Shown: positions 32,842 to 42,764, numbered from the stretch's first letter. The stretch: 64,000 nt of DNA from Granulicatella sp041433555 (GCF_041433555.1 NZ_JAPWBR010000007.1:11640-75639); one strand, 5' to 3'. Numbers and translations are program-made. The notes: generated by a model not told the origin, from the letters alone.

Positions 32842-34677
32842 ATGAGTAAAATTATTGGTATTGACTTAGGAACAACAAACTCAGCAGTAGCTGTTTTAGA
32901 AGGTAACGAAGCAAAAATTATTGCAAACCCAGAAGGAAACCGTACAACACCATCTGTTGTAGCGTTCAAAAATGGAGAAATCCAAGTAGGTGAAGTTGCA
33001 AAACGTCAAGCTGTAACAAACCCAAATACAATTGCATCTATCAAACGTCATATGGGCGAAACAGGATATAAAGTAGAAATCGAAGGTAAATCTTATACAC
33101 CTCAAGAAATTTCAGCAATGATCCTACAATACTTAAAAGGATATGCTGAAGAATATCTTGGAGAACAAGTAGACAAAGCAGTTATTACAGTACCTGCATA
33201 CTTCAACGACGCACAACGTCAAGCAACTAAAGATGCTGGTCGTATCGCTGGTTTAGAAGTAGAACGTATCGTTAATGAACCAACTGCAGCAGCTCTTGCA
33301 TATGGTCTTGATAAAGTTGACCACGAAGAAAAAATCTTAGTATTCGACCTTGGTGGTGGTACATTCGACGTATCTATCCTTGAATTAGGAGATGGCGTAT
33401 TCGACGTATTATCAACAGCTGGTGACAACCATCTTGGTGGGGATGACTTCGACCAAAAAATCATTGATTTCTTAGTAGAAGAATTCCAACGTGATAACGG
33501 TATTGATTTATCAAGCGATAAAATGGCAATGCAACGTTTGAAAGATGCTGCTGAAAAAGCTAAGAAAGACTTATCAGGTGTATCTCAAACACAAATCAGC
33601 TTACCATTCATTTCTGCTGGTGCAGCTGGCCCATTACACTTAGAAGTAACATTAACTCGTGCTAAATTTGATCAATTAACTCAAGATTTAGTAGAACGTA
33701 CAAAAGAACCAGTTCGTCGTGCTTTAGCTGACGCAGGTTTATCAGCTTCAGATATCGACCAAGTATTATTAGTTGGTGGCTCAACTCGTATTCCAGCAGT
33801 TGTTGAAGCTGTTCGTAACGAAACTGGAAAAGAACCTAACAAATCAGTAAACCCAGACGAAGTAGTAGCGATGGGTGCTGCAATCCAAGGTGGGGTTATC
33901 TCTGGTGACGTTAAAGATATCGTATTATTAGACGTAACACCATTATCACTTGGTATTGAAACAATGGGTGGCGTGTTCACAAAATTAATCGATCGTAACA
34001 CTACAATCCCAACAAGCAAATCACAAGTATTCTCAACTGCAGCGGATAACCAACCAGCAGTAGACGTACACGTATTACAAGGTGAACGTCCAATGGCAGC
34101 GGACAACAAGACTTTAGGTCGCTTCCAATTAACAGATATTCCAGCTGCTCCTCGTGGTGTGCCTCAAATCGAAGTAACATTCGATATCGATAAAAACGGT
34201 ATTGTAAATGTTCGTGCTAAAGATTTAGGAACTGGTAAAGAACAAGCTATTACAATCAAATCTTCTTCAGGTTTATCTGATGAAGAAATCGAACGTATGG
34301 TGAAAGATGCAGAAGCAAATGCTGAAGCAGATAAAAAACGTAAAGAAGAAGTAGATTTACGTAACGAAGTTGACCAATTAATCTTCACTGTTGATAAAAC
34401 ATTGAAAGAATTAGACGGTAAAGTAGATGCTAGTGACGTTCAAAAAGCTGAAGCAGCTCGTGATGAATTAAAAGCAGCTGTAGAAGCAAACGACTTAGAA
34501 GCTATGAAAGTAAAACGTGACGCTTTAAATGAAGTGGTACAAAATTTAACTGTTAAACTTTATGAACAAGCTGCCGCAGCTCAACAAGCAGCTGGTGCTT
34601 CACAAGAAGGAGCAACTGAACAAGCATCTTCAAATAACGATGGCGTTGTAGACGCTGACTTCGAAGAAGTAGACTAA
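32842..34677 (+). CDS. dnaK: Molecular chaperone DnaK (Hsp70)
   Basis: 611-residue Hsp70. The N-terminal ATPase domain starts with IIGIDLGTTNSAV and contains VFDLGGGTFDVSIL and VGGSTRIPAV. The Firmicutes-type deletion in the ATPase domain is consistent with the total length. The substrate-binding domain begins near LLDVTPLSLGIET and the helical lid ends in an EEVD-like tail (DADFEEVD). It binds exposed hydrophobic peptides with DnaJ and GrpE. A hairpin separates it from dnaJ. Confidence 0.98.
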   Translation: MSKIIGIDLGTTNSAVAVLEGNEAKIIANPEGNRTTPSVVAFKNGEIQVGEVAKRQAVTNPNTIASIKRHMGETGYKVEIEGKSYTPQEISAMILQYLKGYAEEYLGEQVDKAVITVPAYFNDAQRQATKDAGRIAGLEVERIVNEPTAAALAYGLDKVDHEEKILVFDLGGGTFDVSILELGDGVFDVLSTAGDNHLGGDDFDQKIIDFLVEEFQRDNGIDLSSDKMAMQRLKDAAEKAKKDLSGVSQTQISLPFISAGAAGPLHLEVTLTRAKFDQLTQDLVERTKEPVRRALADAGLSASDIDQVLLVGGSTRIPAVVEAVRNETGKEPNKSVNPDEVVAMGAAIQGGVISGDVKDIVLLDVTPLSLGIETMGGVFTKLIDRNTTIPTSKSQVFSTAADNQPAVDVHVLQGERPMAADNKTLGRFQLTDIPAAPRGVPQIEVTFDIDKNGIVNVRAKDLGTGKEQAITIKSSSGLSDEEIERMVKDAEANAEADKKRKEEVDLRNEVDQLIFTVDKTLKELDGKVDASDVQKAEAARDELKAAVEANDLEAMKVKRDALNEVVQNLTVKLYEQAAAAQQAAGASQEGATEQASSNNDGVVDADFEEVD

Positions 34678-34690
34678 TATTTGCTAAAAC

Positions 34691-34730
34691 GATAGGGTGT
34701 AAGACTACTTAGTGGCCTTACGCCCATATC
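34691..34730 (+). terminator. Hairpin between dnaK and dnaJ
   Basis: GATAGGGTGTAAG pairs with CTTACGCCCATATC, with one G-U pair and a bulged A, but only a weak T-tail (CTTTG) follows. It may reduce dnaJ expression relative to dnaK or protect the upstream mRNA end. Confidence 0.55.
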
Positions 34731-34765
34731 CTTTGTAAACTATGAAAGAAAAGGAGAGCAATTCA

Positions 34766-35938
34766 GTGGCCAAAAGAGATTTATATGAAATTTTAGGCGT
34801 ATCCAAAGATGCCTCTGAAGCAGATATTAAGAAAGCTTATCGTAAACTATCTAAAAAATACCATCCAGATATTAATAAAGAACCTGGAGCGGATGAAAAG
34901 TTTAAAGAAATCGCTGAAGCTTATGAAATCTTAGGAGATGCACAAAAGCGTGCAGCGTATGACCAATACGGACATGCTTCTTACGATCCAAACTCTGGAT
35001 TTAGTGGAGGCGGATTCGGTGGTGGATTTGAAGGTTTCGGAGGATTCGGCGGTAGTGGAAACTTTACTGGTGGATTCGAAGATATCTTTAGTAGTTTCTT
35101 CGGTGGCGGAGGTAGTCGTGCAGACCGTGCAAACATGCCGCGTCAAGGGGCTGACCTTCAATATGTCATGGATTTAACATTTGAAGAAGCTATCTTTGGT
35201 AAAGAAGAAACCATTCATTATCACCGCAGCGATGAATGTCAAACCTGTCATGGTACTGGTGCAAAACCTGGTACGCATCCTACAACATGTTCAAAATGTC
35301 ATGGTGCTGGTGTGATTAACGTTGAAAGAAATACACCATTCGGTCGTATGATGAGCCAAACAACCTGCGATGTGTGTCATGGTACAGGACAAGAAATTAA
35401 AGAAAAATGTTCAACGTGTCACGGTCATGGTCAAGTAGATGAAACGCATAAAGTGAAAGTAAAAGTCCCTGCTGGGGTTGAAGATGGAAATCAAATGCGT
35501 CTTCAAGGCCAAGGGGAAGTTGGTTTCAATGGTGGTCCATATGGTGACCTCTATGTCATCTTCCGTGTTGGACAAAGTAAGACATTTAAACGTCAAGGAG
35601 CAGATATTTACTATCAACTCCATGTAAACTTTGCTCAAGCAGCTCTTGGAGACGAAGTAGATGTACCAACTGTTCACGGTAAAGTGAAATTAAAAGTTCC
35701 TGCTGGAACACAATCAGGAACAATTTTACGATTACGTGGAAAAGGTGCTCCAAAACTTCGCGGAACAGGAAACGGTGACCAACATGTAGAAGTCATCGTA
35801 GATACTCCTAAGAAACTGACAGATAAGCAAAGACAAGCGTTACAAGTATTTGCTAGTGAGGAAGGAACGGACCTTCATAATGGAGAAGAGAACTTCTTCG
35901 ACAAAATGAAGAACGCCTTTAAAGATACATTTGAATAA
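34766..35938 (+). CDS. dnaJ: Molecular chaperone DnaJ (Hsp40)
   Basis: 390-residue type I J-protein. The J domain (about 1-70) has the HPD motif in KYHPDINKE, and is followed by a Gly/Phe-rich linker. Four zinc-binding repeats come next, CQTCHGTG, CSKCHGAG, CDVCHGTG and CSTCHGHG (about 150-215), then the C-terminal client-binding domains. I place the start at the GTG at 34766, 8 bases after AAGGAGAG; an in-frame ATG at 34742 would lie before the ribosome binding site. It is the last gene of the heat-shock operon. Confidence 0.96.
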   Translation: MAKRDLYEILGVSKDASEADIKKAYRKLSKKYHPDINKEPGADEKFKEIAEAYEILGDAQKRAAYDQYGHASYDPNSGFSGGGFGGGFEGFGGFGGSGNFTGGFEDIFSSFFGGGGSRADRANMPRQGADLQYVMDLTFEEAIFGKEETIHYHRSDECQTCHGTGAKPGTHPTTCSKCHGAGVINVERNTPFGRMMSQTTCDVCHGTGQEIKEKCSTCHGHGQVDETHKVKVKVPAGVEDGNQMRLQGQGEVGFNGGPYGDLYVIFRVGQSKTFKRQGADIYYQLHVNFAQAALGDEVDVPTVHGKVKLKVPAGTQSGTILRLRGKGAPKLRGTGNGDQHVEVIVDTPKKLTDKQRQALQVFASEEGTDLHNGEENFFDKMKNAFKDTFE

Positions 35939-35942
35939 ATTG

Positions 35943-35979
35943 AAAAAGAACTTAGCATTTGGTTGCTAAGTTCTTTTTG
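35943..35979. terminator. Bidirectional terminator after dnaJ
   Basis: A 15-base-pair stem, AAAAAGAACTTAGCA/TGCTAAGTTCTTTTT, has a 6-base loop and lies between dnaJ and the converging cupin gene. Confidence 0.9.
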
Positions 35980-35980
35980 T

Positions 35981-36475
35981 TTATTTAGAAATAACAGCAA
36001 GGCGACGAATAATTTTCTCGTGCTCAGGATACTTTTCTAATAATTCATCTCGAGTATAAAGTATGAAGTCTTCGTATTCAAAACCAGGAGTAACGCTGCA
36101 ACTCACAATCGCAAAGTCTTCTTCGTTGTCCGATTCAATGGTAGATCCAAAGACGACACCAGCAGGAACTGTAAATTGGAGCTTTTGTCCGTTTCCAGGC
36201 CCAATTTCAACAGCTTCGTATGTACCATCTGGATGAATCATATGCACGGTAAGCGCATGACCGAAGTGATAGTACCAAATCTCATCAGAAGAAAGTAAAT
36301 GGAAATGAGATGGGTTTTGATTCGTTAATAAAAACAGAATGGAGGTGGAGAGTGCACGGATGCGTTTATCTGGTAATTCTACCGTTTCAATCGCTTTATA
36401 AGTCTGACGGAAATAACCACCTTCCACATGTGGTTCTAAGTCTAATTCTTTAATCCATTCTTCTTTCGTTTTCAT
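35981..36475 (-). CDS. Cupin_5 (DUF985) family protein
   Basis: 164-residue single-domain cupin. The N-terminal LDLEPHVEGGYFRQTYK and central SHFHLLSSDEIWYYHFGHALTVHMI with clustered histidines, plus VPAGVVFGS and SCSVTPGFEYEDF, are diagnostic of the DUF985 branch. The histidines suggest metal or sugar-type ligand binding, but no reaction is established. The gene stands alone, converging on dnaJ and divergent from mgtE. Confidence 0.85.
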   Translation of the reverse strand: MKTKEEWIKELDLEPHVEGGYFRQTYKAIETVELPDKRIRALSTSILFLLTNQNPSHFHLLSSDEIWYYHFGHALTVHMIHPDGTYEAVEIGPGNGQKLQFTVPAGVVFGSTIESDNEEDFAIVSCSVTPGFEYEDFILYTRDELLEKYPEHEKIIRRLAVISK

Positions 36476-36532
36476 AGGAGACCTCCAAGCATTATTTTCT
36501 ATTATTATAGCGCAACTTTTTCTACTTGTGAA

Positions 36533-36562
36533 TTGTTGATAGAACGGTAATTATGCTATACT
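36533..36562 (+). promoter_or_regulatory. Promoter of mgtE
   Basis: An extended -10 TGC-TATACT (-10 at 36557-36562) is preceded by TTGTTG at an 18-base distance, or TTGATA at 15 bases. No M-box riboswitch fits in the short leader. Confidence 0.55.
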
Positions 36563-36592
36563 AGTACTATTGGAAAAGAAAGGAGAAGAGTC

Positions 36593-37924
36593 ATGAAAGA
36601 TAATATTGCTTTAATTGTGTCGAATAAAGACGTAAAGAAAATTAGAGAGCTTTTTAATGAGAATTATCCGATTGATATCGCCTTGGCGTTAGAAGAAGTC
36701 GATGATGATGTTTTAAAGAATTTCATGTTCTCTATCTCAAATACCAGATTAGCTTCAATCTTAGAAGTTGCTGAACCTGAATTCCAATTACGAATGCTTG
36801 AGAAACTCCCATTTAGACGTGTAGCTTTACTATTCCAACAAATGTCAAACGATGATGTCGTGGATATTTTAGGGAATTTACCAGTTGGAATCCGTAAACG
36901 TTACATCAAAATGATGAAACAAAGTTCTCAAGATGATATTCAAACCATGTTGAATTATGCTCCGGATACTGCCGGAGGGATTATGACCACTGAGTACATC
37001 ACAGTGAAGGAACATTTAACGGTAGAAGAGACCCTCTCTAAATTAAGAGAGATTTCACCAAACTCAGAAGTCATTAACATTATTTTTGTGACGAGTTTAC
37101 AACGCAAATTAATTGGTTGGATTGATATTCGCGATTTATTTACACATGATTTAGACGAGAGTTTGCATGACGTGATGCATACGAATATCATCTCTGTTTT
37201 ACCAGAAGAAGACCAAGAAGAAGTGGCTCGTATCTCAACGAAGTATGACTTATCTGTTGTACCTGTAGTCAATAAGCAAAATGTGTTACTTGGGATCATC
37301 ACAATCGATGATATCGTTCACGTCTTGCAAGAAGAGCACCACGAAGATATGTTATTAATCAGCGGGGTTGAAGGAACAGAACGAATCGGTGGACCTTTCA
37401 AAGAATCGATTAAAAAACGGACGCCTTGGCTCTTAATTAACTTAATAACAGCTTTTATGGCAAGTGCGGTTGTCGGTTTATTCCAAGGCACGATTGAACA
37501 AGTAGTAGTTCTTGCTGTAGCAATGCCAATTATTACCGGGATGGGTGGAAACTCAGCTTCTCAAACATTAGCGCTCGTTATCCAAGAGGTAGCGATTGGA
37601 CAATTAACGTGGGAAAAAGACAAGAAGTATGTATTAAATGAAATTTGGCTTGGATTAGTCAACGGAATTATCACAGGGATTTTTGCAGCGATTGCTCTCT
37701 ACATCCCATATCAAAACTTTTTCTTATCGATTATCGTTATTTTAGCGATGGCAATGAACTTAATGGTAGGGGCATTCTTCGGTTTCTTCGTACCTTTACT
37801 TTTGAAGAAACTAAATCTAGACCCAGCCATTTCATCAACGATTTTTGTAACAACAGCTACAGACGTATTAGGATTCTTTATTTTCTTATACTTAGCTGAA
37901 TTGTTCTTGCCATTATTATTGTAG
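36593..37924 (+). CDS. mgtE: Magnesium transporter MgtE
   Basis: 443-residue Mg2+ channel-like transporter. It has a cytoplasmic N domain (about 1-130), two CBS domains (about 135-255, including DIRDLFTHDLDESLHDVM and IDDIVHVLQEE), a connecting helix and five transmembrane helices. The pore region has the conserved MPIITGMGGNSASQTLALV motif. In the family, the CBS and N domains sense intracellular Mg2+ and close the channel. It is a monocistronic unit by spacing, followed by lepA after about 50 bases with no terminator seen. Confidence 0.95.
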   Translation: MKDNIALIVSNKDVKKIRELFNENYPIDIALALEEVDDDVLKNFMFSISNTRLASILEVAEPEFQLRMLEKLPFRRVALLFQQMSNDDVVDILGNLPVGIRKRYIKMMKQSSQDDIQTMLNYAPDTAGGIMTTEYITVKEHLTVEETLSKLREISPNSEVINIIFVTSLQRKLIGWIDIRDLFTHDLDESLHDVMHTNIISVLPEEDQEEVARISTKYDLSVVPVVNKQNVLLGIITIDDIVHVLQEEHHEDMLLISGVEGTERIGGPFKESIKKRTPWLLINLITAFMASAVVGLFQGTIEQVVVLAVAMPIITGMGGNSASQTLALVIQEVAIGQLTWEKDKKYVLNEIWLGLVNGIITGIFAAIALYIPYQNFFLSIIVILAMAMNLMVGAFFGFFVPLLLKKLNLDPAISSTIFVTTATDVLGFFIFLYLAELFLPLLL

Positions 37925-37975
37925 TTTGATAGAATGATTTGAATTTTAATGTAGTAGTGTATTAAGGAGTTATTC

Positions 37976-39805
37976 ATGAATTTAGAAGAAATGAAAGAAA
38001 GACAGAAGCGCATTCGAAACTTCTCGATTATTGCGCATATTGACCACGGAAAGTCAACGTTGGCCGATCGTATTTTGCAAGCGACTGATACTATTGCCGA
38101 CCGTGAAATGCAAGACCAACTATTAGACTCAATGGATCTTGAAAGAGAACGTGGGATTACGATTAAATTAAATGCCGTTGAATTAACATATGATGCAAAA
38201 GACGGTACGGAATGTATTTTCCACTTAATCGACACTCCAGGTCACGTGGACTTCTCTTATGAGGTATCACGAAGCTTAGCGGCCTGCGAAGGTGCAATTC
38301 TTGTCGTAGATGCGGCTCAAGGGATTGAAGCACAAACATTAGCGAATGTGTATTTAGCGATCGATAATGACTTAGAAATCTTACCAGTCATCAATAAAAT
38401 TGACCTGCCTGCAGCAGACCCTGAACGTGTTCGTACAGAAATAGAAGATGTCATTGGGATTGATGCCAGTGAAGCTGTTCTTGCCAGTGCTAAAGTTGGG
38501 ATTGGGATTCCAGAAATCTTAGAACAAATCGTAGAAAAAGTCCCAGCTCCAACTGGGGACCTTGAAGCGCCTCTTCAAGCATTGATTTTTGACTCAGTCT
38601 ATGATGCGTATCGTGGGGTTGTCTTAAATGTTCGTATTCAAAACGGAATTGTAAAACCTGGTGATAAAATTCAATTAATGAGTAATGGAAAGACTTTTGA
38701 TGTAGTGGATGTAGGTATTTTTTCTCCAAAACCAATTAGTCGTGATTACTTAATGGTTGGGGATGTTGGTTATATCACTGCTTCCATTAAGACTATCCAA
38801 GATACTCGTGTAGGGGATACTGTTACTTTAGCAAACAACCCAGCAGCTGAACCGTTAGACGGATACCGTAAAATGAATCCGATGGTGTACTGTGGTTTAT
38901 ATCCAATTGATTCATCGAAATATAATGATTTACGTGATGCATTAGAAAAATTACAGTTAAATGACGCTGCGCTTCAATTCGAAGCAGAAACATCACAAGC
39001 ACTTGGATTTGGTTTCCGTTGTGGATTCTTAGGATTACTCCATATGGACGTTATTCAAGAACGTTTAGAGCGTGAATTTGACTTAGACTTGATTACAACA
39101 GCTCCGTCTGTAATTTATCATGTACAAAAGACTGACGGTACAGAAGTGGTGGTTTCAAACCCTGCTGAAATGCCAGACCAATCAAGTGTACAATCCATCG
39201 AAGAGCCTTACGTAAAAGCATCTATCATGGTACCAAATGAATACGTTGGTAGCGTAATGGATATTTGCCAACGTAAACGTGGAACGTTTGTGACAATGGA
39301 TTATCTAGATGAGTACCGTGTTAACGTCATTTACGAAATGCCACTGTCTGAAATCATCTTTGATTTCTTTGATTCATTAAAATCAAGCACAAAAGGGTAT
39401 GCTTCTCTTGATTACGATTTAATCGGATACCGTGCAAGCAACCTTGTGAAGATGGATATCATGTTAAATGGTGAAGTAGTCGATGCCTTAAGTATTATCG
39501 TGCATAAGGAATTTGCTTATAATCGTGGTAAGGCAATCACTGAAAAACTTAGAAAACTTATTCCTCGTCAACAATTCGAAGTTCCAATTCAAGCAGCGAT
39601 TGGGAATAAGATTTTATCTCGTACAAACATTAAAGCATTGCGTAAAAACGTACTTGCAAAATGTTATGGTGGGGATATTTCTCGTAAACGTAAACTGTTA
39701 GAGAAACAAAAAGAAGGGAAGAAACGTATGAAGCAAGTGGGTTCAGTTGAAGTTCCACAAGAAGCCTTCATGTCAGTTCTAAACCTTAACGAAGAAGAAA
39801 AATAA
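37976..39805 (+). CDS. lepA: Elongation factor 4 (LepA)
   Basis: 609-residue translational GTPase resembling EF-G but with the LepA-specific C-terminal domain. AHIDHGKST at residues 19-27, DTPGHVDFSYEV and INKIDLPAADPERV mark the G domain, and the C terminus contains NRGKAITEKLRKLIPRQQFEVPIQAAIG and the basic KRKLLEKQKEGKKRMK tail. It acts in ribosome assembly or back-translocation under stress. An AAGGAG ribosome binding site precedes the ATG. Confidence 0.97.
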   Translation: MNLEEMKERQKRIRNFSIIAHIDHGKSTLADRILQATDTIADREMQDQLLDSMDLERERGITIKLNAVELTYDAKDGTECIFHLIDTPGHVDFSYEVSRSLAACEGAILVVDAAQGIEAQTLANVYLAIDNDLEILPVINKIDLPAADPERVRTEIEDVIGIDASEAVLASAKVGIGIPEILEQIVEKVPAPTGDLEAPLQALIFDSVYDAYRGVVLNVRIQNGIVKPGDKIQLMSNGKTFDVVDVGIFSPKPISRDYLMVGDVGYITASIKTIQDTRVGDTVTLANNPAAEPLDGYRKMNPMVYCGLYPIDSSKYNDLRDALEKLQLNDAALQFEAETSQALGFGFRCGFLGLLHMDVIQERLEREFDLDLITTAPSVIYHVQKTDGTEVVVSNPAEMPDQSSVQSIEEPYVKASIMVPNEYVGSVMDICQRKRGTFVTMDYLDEYRVNVIYEMPLSEIIFDFFDSLKSSTKGYASLDYDLIGYRASNLVKMDIMLNGEVVDALSIIVHKEFAYNRGKAITEKLRKLIPRQQFEVPIQAAIGNKILSRTNIKALRKNVLAKCYGGDISRKRKLLEKQKEGKKRMKQVGSVEVPQEAFMSVLNLNEEEK

Positions 39806-39813
39806 TGAGTTGT

Positions 39814-39842
39814 AAAAGGGCGTTAATAGCGCCCTTTTAATT
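39814..39842 (+). terminator. Intrinsic terminator after lepA
   Basis: AAAAGGGCG pairs with CGCCCTTTT around a short AT-rich loop. Confidence 0.85.
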
Positions 39843-39861
39843 TCAAAGAAAGGAGATAGTA

Positions 39862-41217
39862 ATGGAAAAAGAAAACAAACATTTTTATAGACAAATGCTT
39901 GCAATCGCAATTCCGGTATCGCTCCAAAGCTTATTAACGTCATTTTTGAATACGTTAGATACAATTATGATTTCCTCTCTTGGAGATGCTAGTATCGCGG
40001 GGGTTGGACTTGCAAACCAAGTATTTTTCTTGTTTACATTGATTTGCTTTGGAATTCATACGGGTTCAGCAGTGCTTTTCTCACAATATTGGGGAATTAA
40101 AAATACGCACAAGGTTCAAGAAGTCAATCAAATGTCACTGATTTTATCAACAGTTGTCAGCGTAGTGTTCATGCTTCTTGGGGTATTATTCCCATATGAA
40201 ATTCTACATATTTTTACAAAAGATCCACTGGTGATTCAGTCCGGCGGGGATTACTTACGTGTGGCTGCTTTAAGTTATGTATTTACAGCGTGGAGTTTTG
40301 CGATGACAAACGCTCTTCGTACGACAGGAAGTCCTAAGGTTCCTCTTATTGCAACAATTTGTAGCTTCGTCACAAATGCCGTCTTCAACTATGTATTTAT
40401 TTTCGGGAAATTCGGTGCACCTGCTCTTGGTGTTGTCGGGGCAGCAGTAGCGACATTAATCGCTCGTGTTGTAGAAGTGAGTGTTCTTTTTGGTGTGGTA
40501 TTTTCATACAGTGGACCAATCAGACTACCAATCGGTCGATACTGGCATCATATATCAAAGGGCCTGTGGATGAATTATTGGATTACAACTTATCCAGTTA
40601 TTATTAATGAAACGTTCTGGGCTCTTGGACAAGTGTTCTACAATGCAGCATACGCTATGGTTGGAACACAGGCGACAGCAGCGATTCAAGTGGCTGTAGC
40701 TGTTCAAAATCTATCCTTTATTCTTGTTCGAGGAATTGGTAGTAGCTGTAGTATTATGCTTGGAAACCGAGTCGGACGTAACGAAGTCGAACAAGCGCAA
40801 AAAGAAGCAAAACGCTTTGTTACAATTTCCCTTGTTCTTGGAGTGGTCATTGGTGGTATTCAAAGCCTAACACCACATTGGACACTATTGATGTTTGCTC
40901 ATCTAAGTCCTGAAGTGTTCCTTATCGGTCAACAATTACTCCAAATTATGGGTGTGATTTTCGTATTTAAAACATTAAACTCAATTATCTTGGTGGGGAT
41001 TCTTCGAGGTGGTGGAGATACGCAGTACGGCATGAAACTCGAGATGGCTTGTGTTTGGCTAATAGGAGTGCCTTTAGCGTTACTTGCTGCCGCAGTATGG
41101 CACTTCCCAGTACAATTAGTTGTTATCTGTGCTGGTGCTGAAGAGTTATGTAAAGCCTTTATTGGATTACGAAGAGTCTTTTCTGGAAAATGGATTCACC
41201 GATTAGTTGAAGCATAA
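39862..41217 (+). CDS. MATE-family multidrug/sodium antiporter
   Basis: 451-residue protein with 12 predicted membrane segments in two homologous halves. The first half starts with MLAIAIPVSLQSLLTSFLNTLDTIMISSLGD, and the GLANQVFFLF and AGAEELCKAF regions are typical of NorM/MepA-like MATE exporters. Such proteins expel cationic drugs or metabolites using sodium or proton gradients. The substrate is unknown. An AAAGGAGAT ribosome binding site precedes the start, and it shares a bidirectional terminator with scrB. Confidence 0.88.
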   Translation: MEKENKHFYRQMLAIAIPVSLQSLLTSFLNTLDTIMISSLGDASIAGVGLANQVFFLFTLICFGIHTGSAVLFSQYWGIKNTHKVQEVNQMSLILSTVVSVVFMLLGVLFPYEILHIFTKDPLVIQSGGDYLRVAALSYVFTAWSFAMTNALRTTGSPKVPLIATICSFVTNAVFNYVFIFGKFGAPALGVVGAAVATLIARVVEVSVLFGVVFSYSGPIRLPIGRYWHHISKGLWMNYWITTYPVIINETFWALGQVFYNAAYAMVGTQATAAIQVAVAVQNLSFILVRGIGSSCSIMLGNRVGRNEVEQAQKEAKRFVTISLVLGVVIGGIQSLTPHWTLLMFAHLSPEVFLIGQQLLQIMGVIFVFKTLNSIILVGILRGGGDTQYGMKLEMACVWLIGVPLALLAAAVWHFPVQLVVICAGAEELCKAFIGLRRVFSGKWIHRLVEA

Positions 41218-41249
41218 AAAAAGAAGATCCTATCGGATCTTCTTTTTTT
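41216..41249. terminator. Bidirectional terminator between MATE gene and scrB
   Basis: A perfect stem, AAAAAGAAGATCC/GGATCTTCTTTTT, with a TATC loop overlaps the ends of both converging genes. Confidence 0.92.
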
Positions 41250-42705
41250 AGTTTGGATTTGTAAATGAAAGCAGTGGATAATAGACTCCTGTTGGTTCGC
41301 CTTGTAAGATCGAAATATGTGTTTGATCCGCGCGAGGGAAGACACGACCAGAAAAGACCATTTCTCCATCATTAATAAAGATTTCAAAGACAGAATTATC
41401 AATAAAAATACGCGCTGTAGTGTCTGCTGGAGCAATTGGTGCTGTACGAACACTACTATATTCTGTAGCAAAGGCTTCTCCAACTTTACTACGGTCAACT
41501 ACAACCTCACCATCTACAAGATTAAAGATGAGGGATAGTCCATTGTCATCCTTGTCTGAGAATAGAACAAGTTCATAAATCATATCGCCTTCTAATTTAA
41601 GGTTTAACTCGTAGCAATTTGATGTGTTTTTAATATACTTATTAAACGGAAGTGAAGATTGACGAAGTTTTTCGATTCCTTTTACTGGAGTTTGATATAA
41701 CTTACCATCTTTAATGGAAAGTTCTTTCACTAATGATAAGATCCCTTGGTGTTCGTATACATCGCTAGGATAAGAAACATCAGGTAATCCAAGCCAGCTA
41801 ATGCAAAGCGCACGACCGTCCGGTGCGTTAAATGCTTGAGTAGCATAGACGTCAAAACCGTAATCTAATTGATGGAGCTCAGAAACGGGTGTGATTGTCG
41901 CATTTTCTGGGTTGAATGTTTCACCGATTTTATATAAGTTTGGATAAATATTATCGTAGTGGAATACGTCTTTATCTAATCCTTGAGGGCAGTAAATGAG
42001 TACGGGTTTGTCATCTACGAATACTAAATTCGGACATTCCATCATATAAGCGGTATTGTCATTCTTAAAATCTAGATTTCCAATTTCTTCCCAATTTGTA
42101 TAGTCGTTATTAACAGCTCGGTAGAGTCGAACGAACCCTTTTTTATCTAGATTTTGACCACCTACAATCGCATAATAATGATCTTTATATTGGAAAATTT
42201 GAGGGTCTCTAAAGTGACCAGTAGCATCACTAGGCTGAGGGATCAAATCTTTTCCAAGTTTTTCAATATGGCCGTCTTTATCCATCAGTGCCCCTAATTG
42301 GTAAGGGTGGCGAACCCAATTTTCATCTCTCACATTTCCTGTATAAAATAAAAACAATCTATCACCAAATTGCATTGCGCTTCCTGAATACGCACCATGA
42401 CTATCGAGTGGAGTATCTGGTAGTACCTTGACTCCAGTTTCTTTAAAGGTCACAAGATTATCACTTTCTAGTTGAACCCATGATTTTAATCCATGAGCAG
42501 CGCCAAAAGGAAAGTTTTGGTAGAATAAAATCCATTTACCATCAAAATAAGAAAATCCGTTTGGGTCATTTAATAAACCGCTAGATGGTTCTACGTGGTA
42601 TTTCGCTCTCCAAGGGGACTTTTCCATTGTAGAGTTTAATTGATTTTTTTCAGCCTCTGACCAATCATCATAGCGTTTATATCTCAGTTCTGTTGTCCAT
42701 TTCAT
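41248..42705 (-). CDS. scrB: Sucrose-6-phosphate hydrolase (GH32)
   Basis: 485-residue glycoside hydrolase family 32 enzyme cleaving sucrose-6-phosphate to glucose-6-phosphate and fructose. The nucleophile motif is in SSGLLNDPNGF, the RDPQIF motif stabilises the transition state, and the acid/base glutamate is in MMECPNL. A C-terminal beta-sandwich module follows. I chose the ATG at 42705 with GAGGAGGAAT before it; the in-frame ATG at 42756 precedes that site. It is divergent from scrA, as in streptococcal scr loci. Confidence 0.95.
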   Translation of the reverse strand: MKWTTELRYKRYDDWSEAEKNQLNSTMEKSPWRAKYHVEPSSGLLNDPNGFSYFDGKWILFYQNFPFGAAHGLKSWVQLESDNLVTFKETGVKVLPDTPLDSHGAYSGSAMQFGDRLFLFYTGNVRDENWVRHPYQLGALMDKDGHIEKLGKDLIPQPSDATGHFRDPQIFQYKDHYYAIVGGQNLDKKGFVRLYRAVNNDYTNWEEIGNLDFKNDNTAYMMECPNLVFVDDKPVLIYCPQGLDKDVFHYDNIYPNLYKIGETFNPENATITPVSELHQLDYGFDVYATQAFNAPDGRALCISWLGLPDVSYPSDVYEHQGILSLVKELSIKDGKLYQTPVKGIEKLRQSSLPFNKYIKNTSNCYELNLKLEGDMIYELVLFSDKDDNGLSLIFNLVDGEVVVDRSKVGEAFATEYSSVRTAPIAPADTTARIFIDNSVFEIFINDGEMVFSGRVFPRADQTHISILQGEPTGVYYPLLSFTNPN

Positions 42706-42735
42706 GATGGATTCCTCCTCTAAAATTGTATCTTT

Positions 42736-42764
42736 ACAATACGTGTTTTTTCGCATAAATGCAA
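42736..42764 (-). promoter_or_regulatory. Probable scrB promoter with inverted repeats
   Basis: On the minus strand TTGCAT (42759-42764) is 17 bases from TATTGT (42736-42741). An ATTGTA-TCTT-TACAAT inverted repeat (42725-42740) and GCATAAATGC (42753-42762) overlap the region and could be regulator sites. Confidence 0.45.

Noticed and set aside
33681..34109. Open frame of 142 codons on the minus strand inside dnaK
   Set aside because: It is a shadow of a highly biased coding region, has no ribosome binding site and its translation is low-complexity Ser/Thr-rich.
36481..36592. M-box magnesium riboswitch before mgtE
   Set aside because: The leader after the predicted start is only about 25 bases, too short to hold the aptamer.
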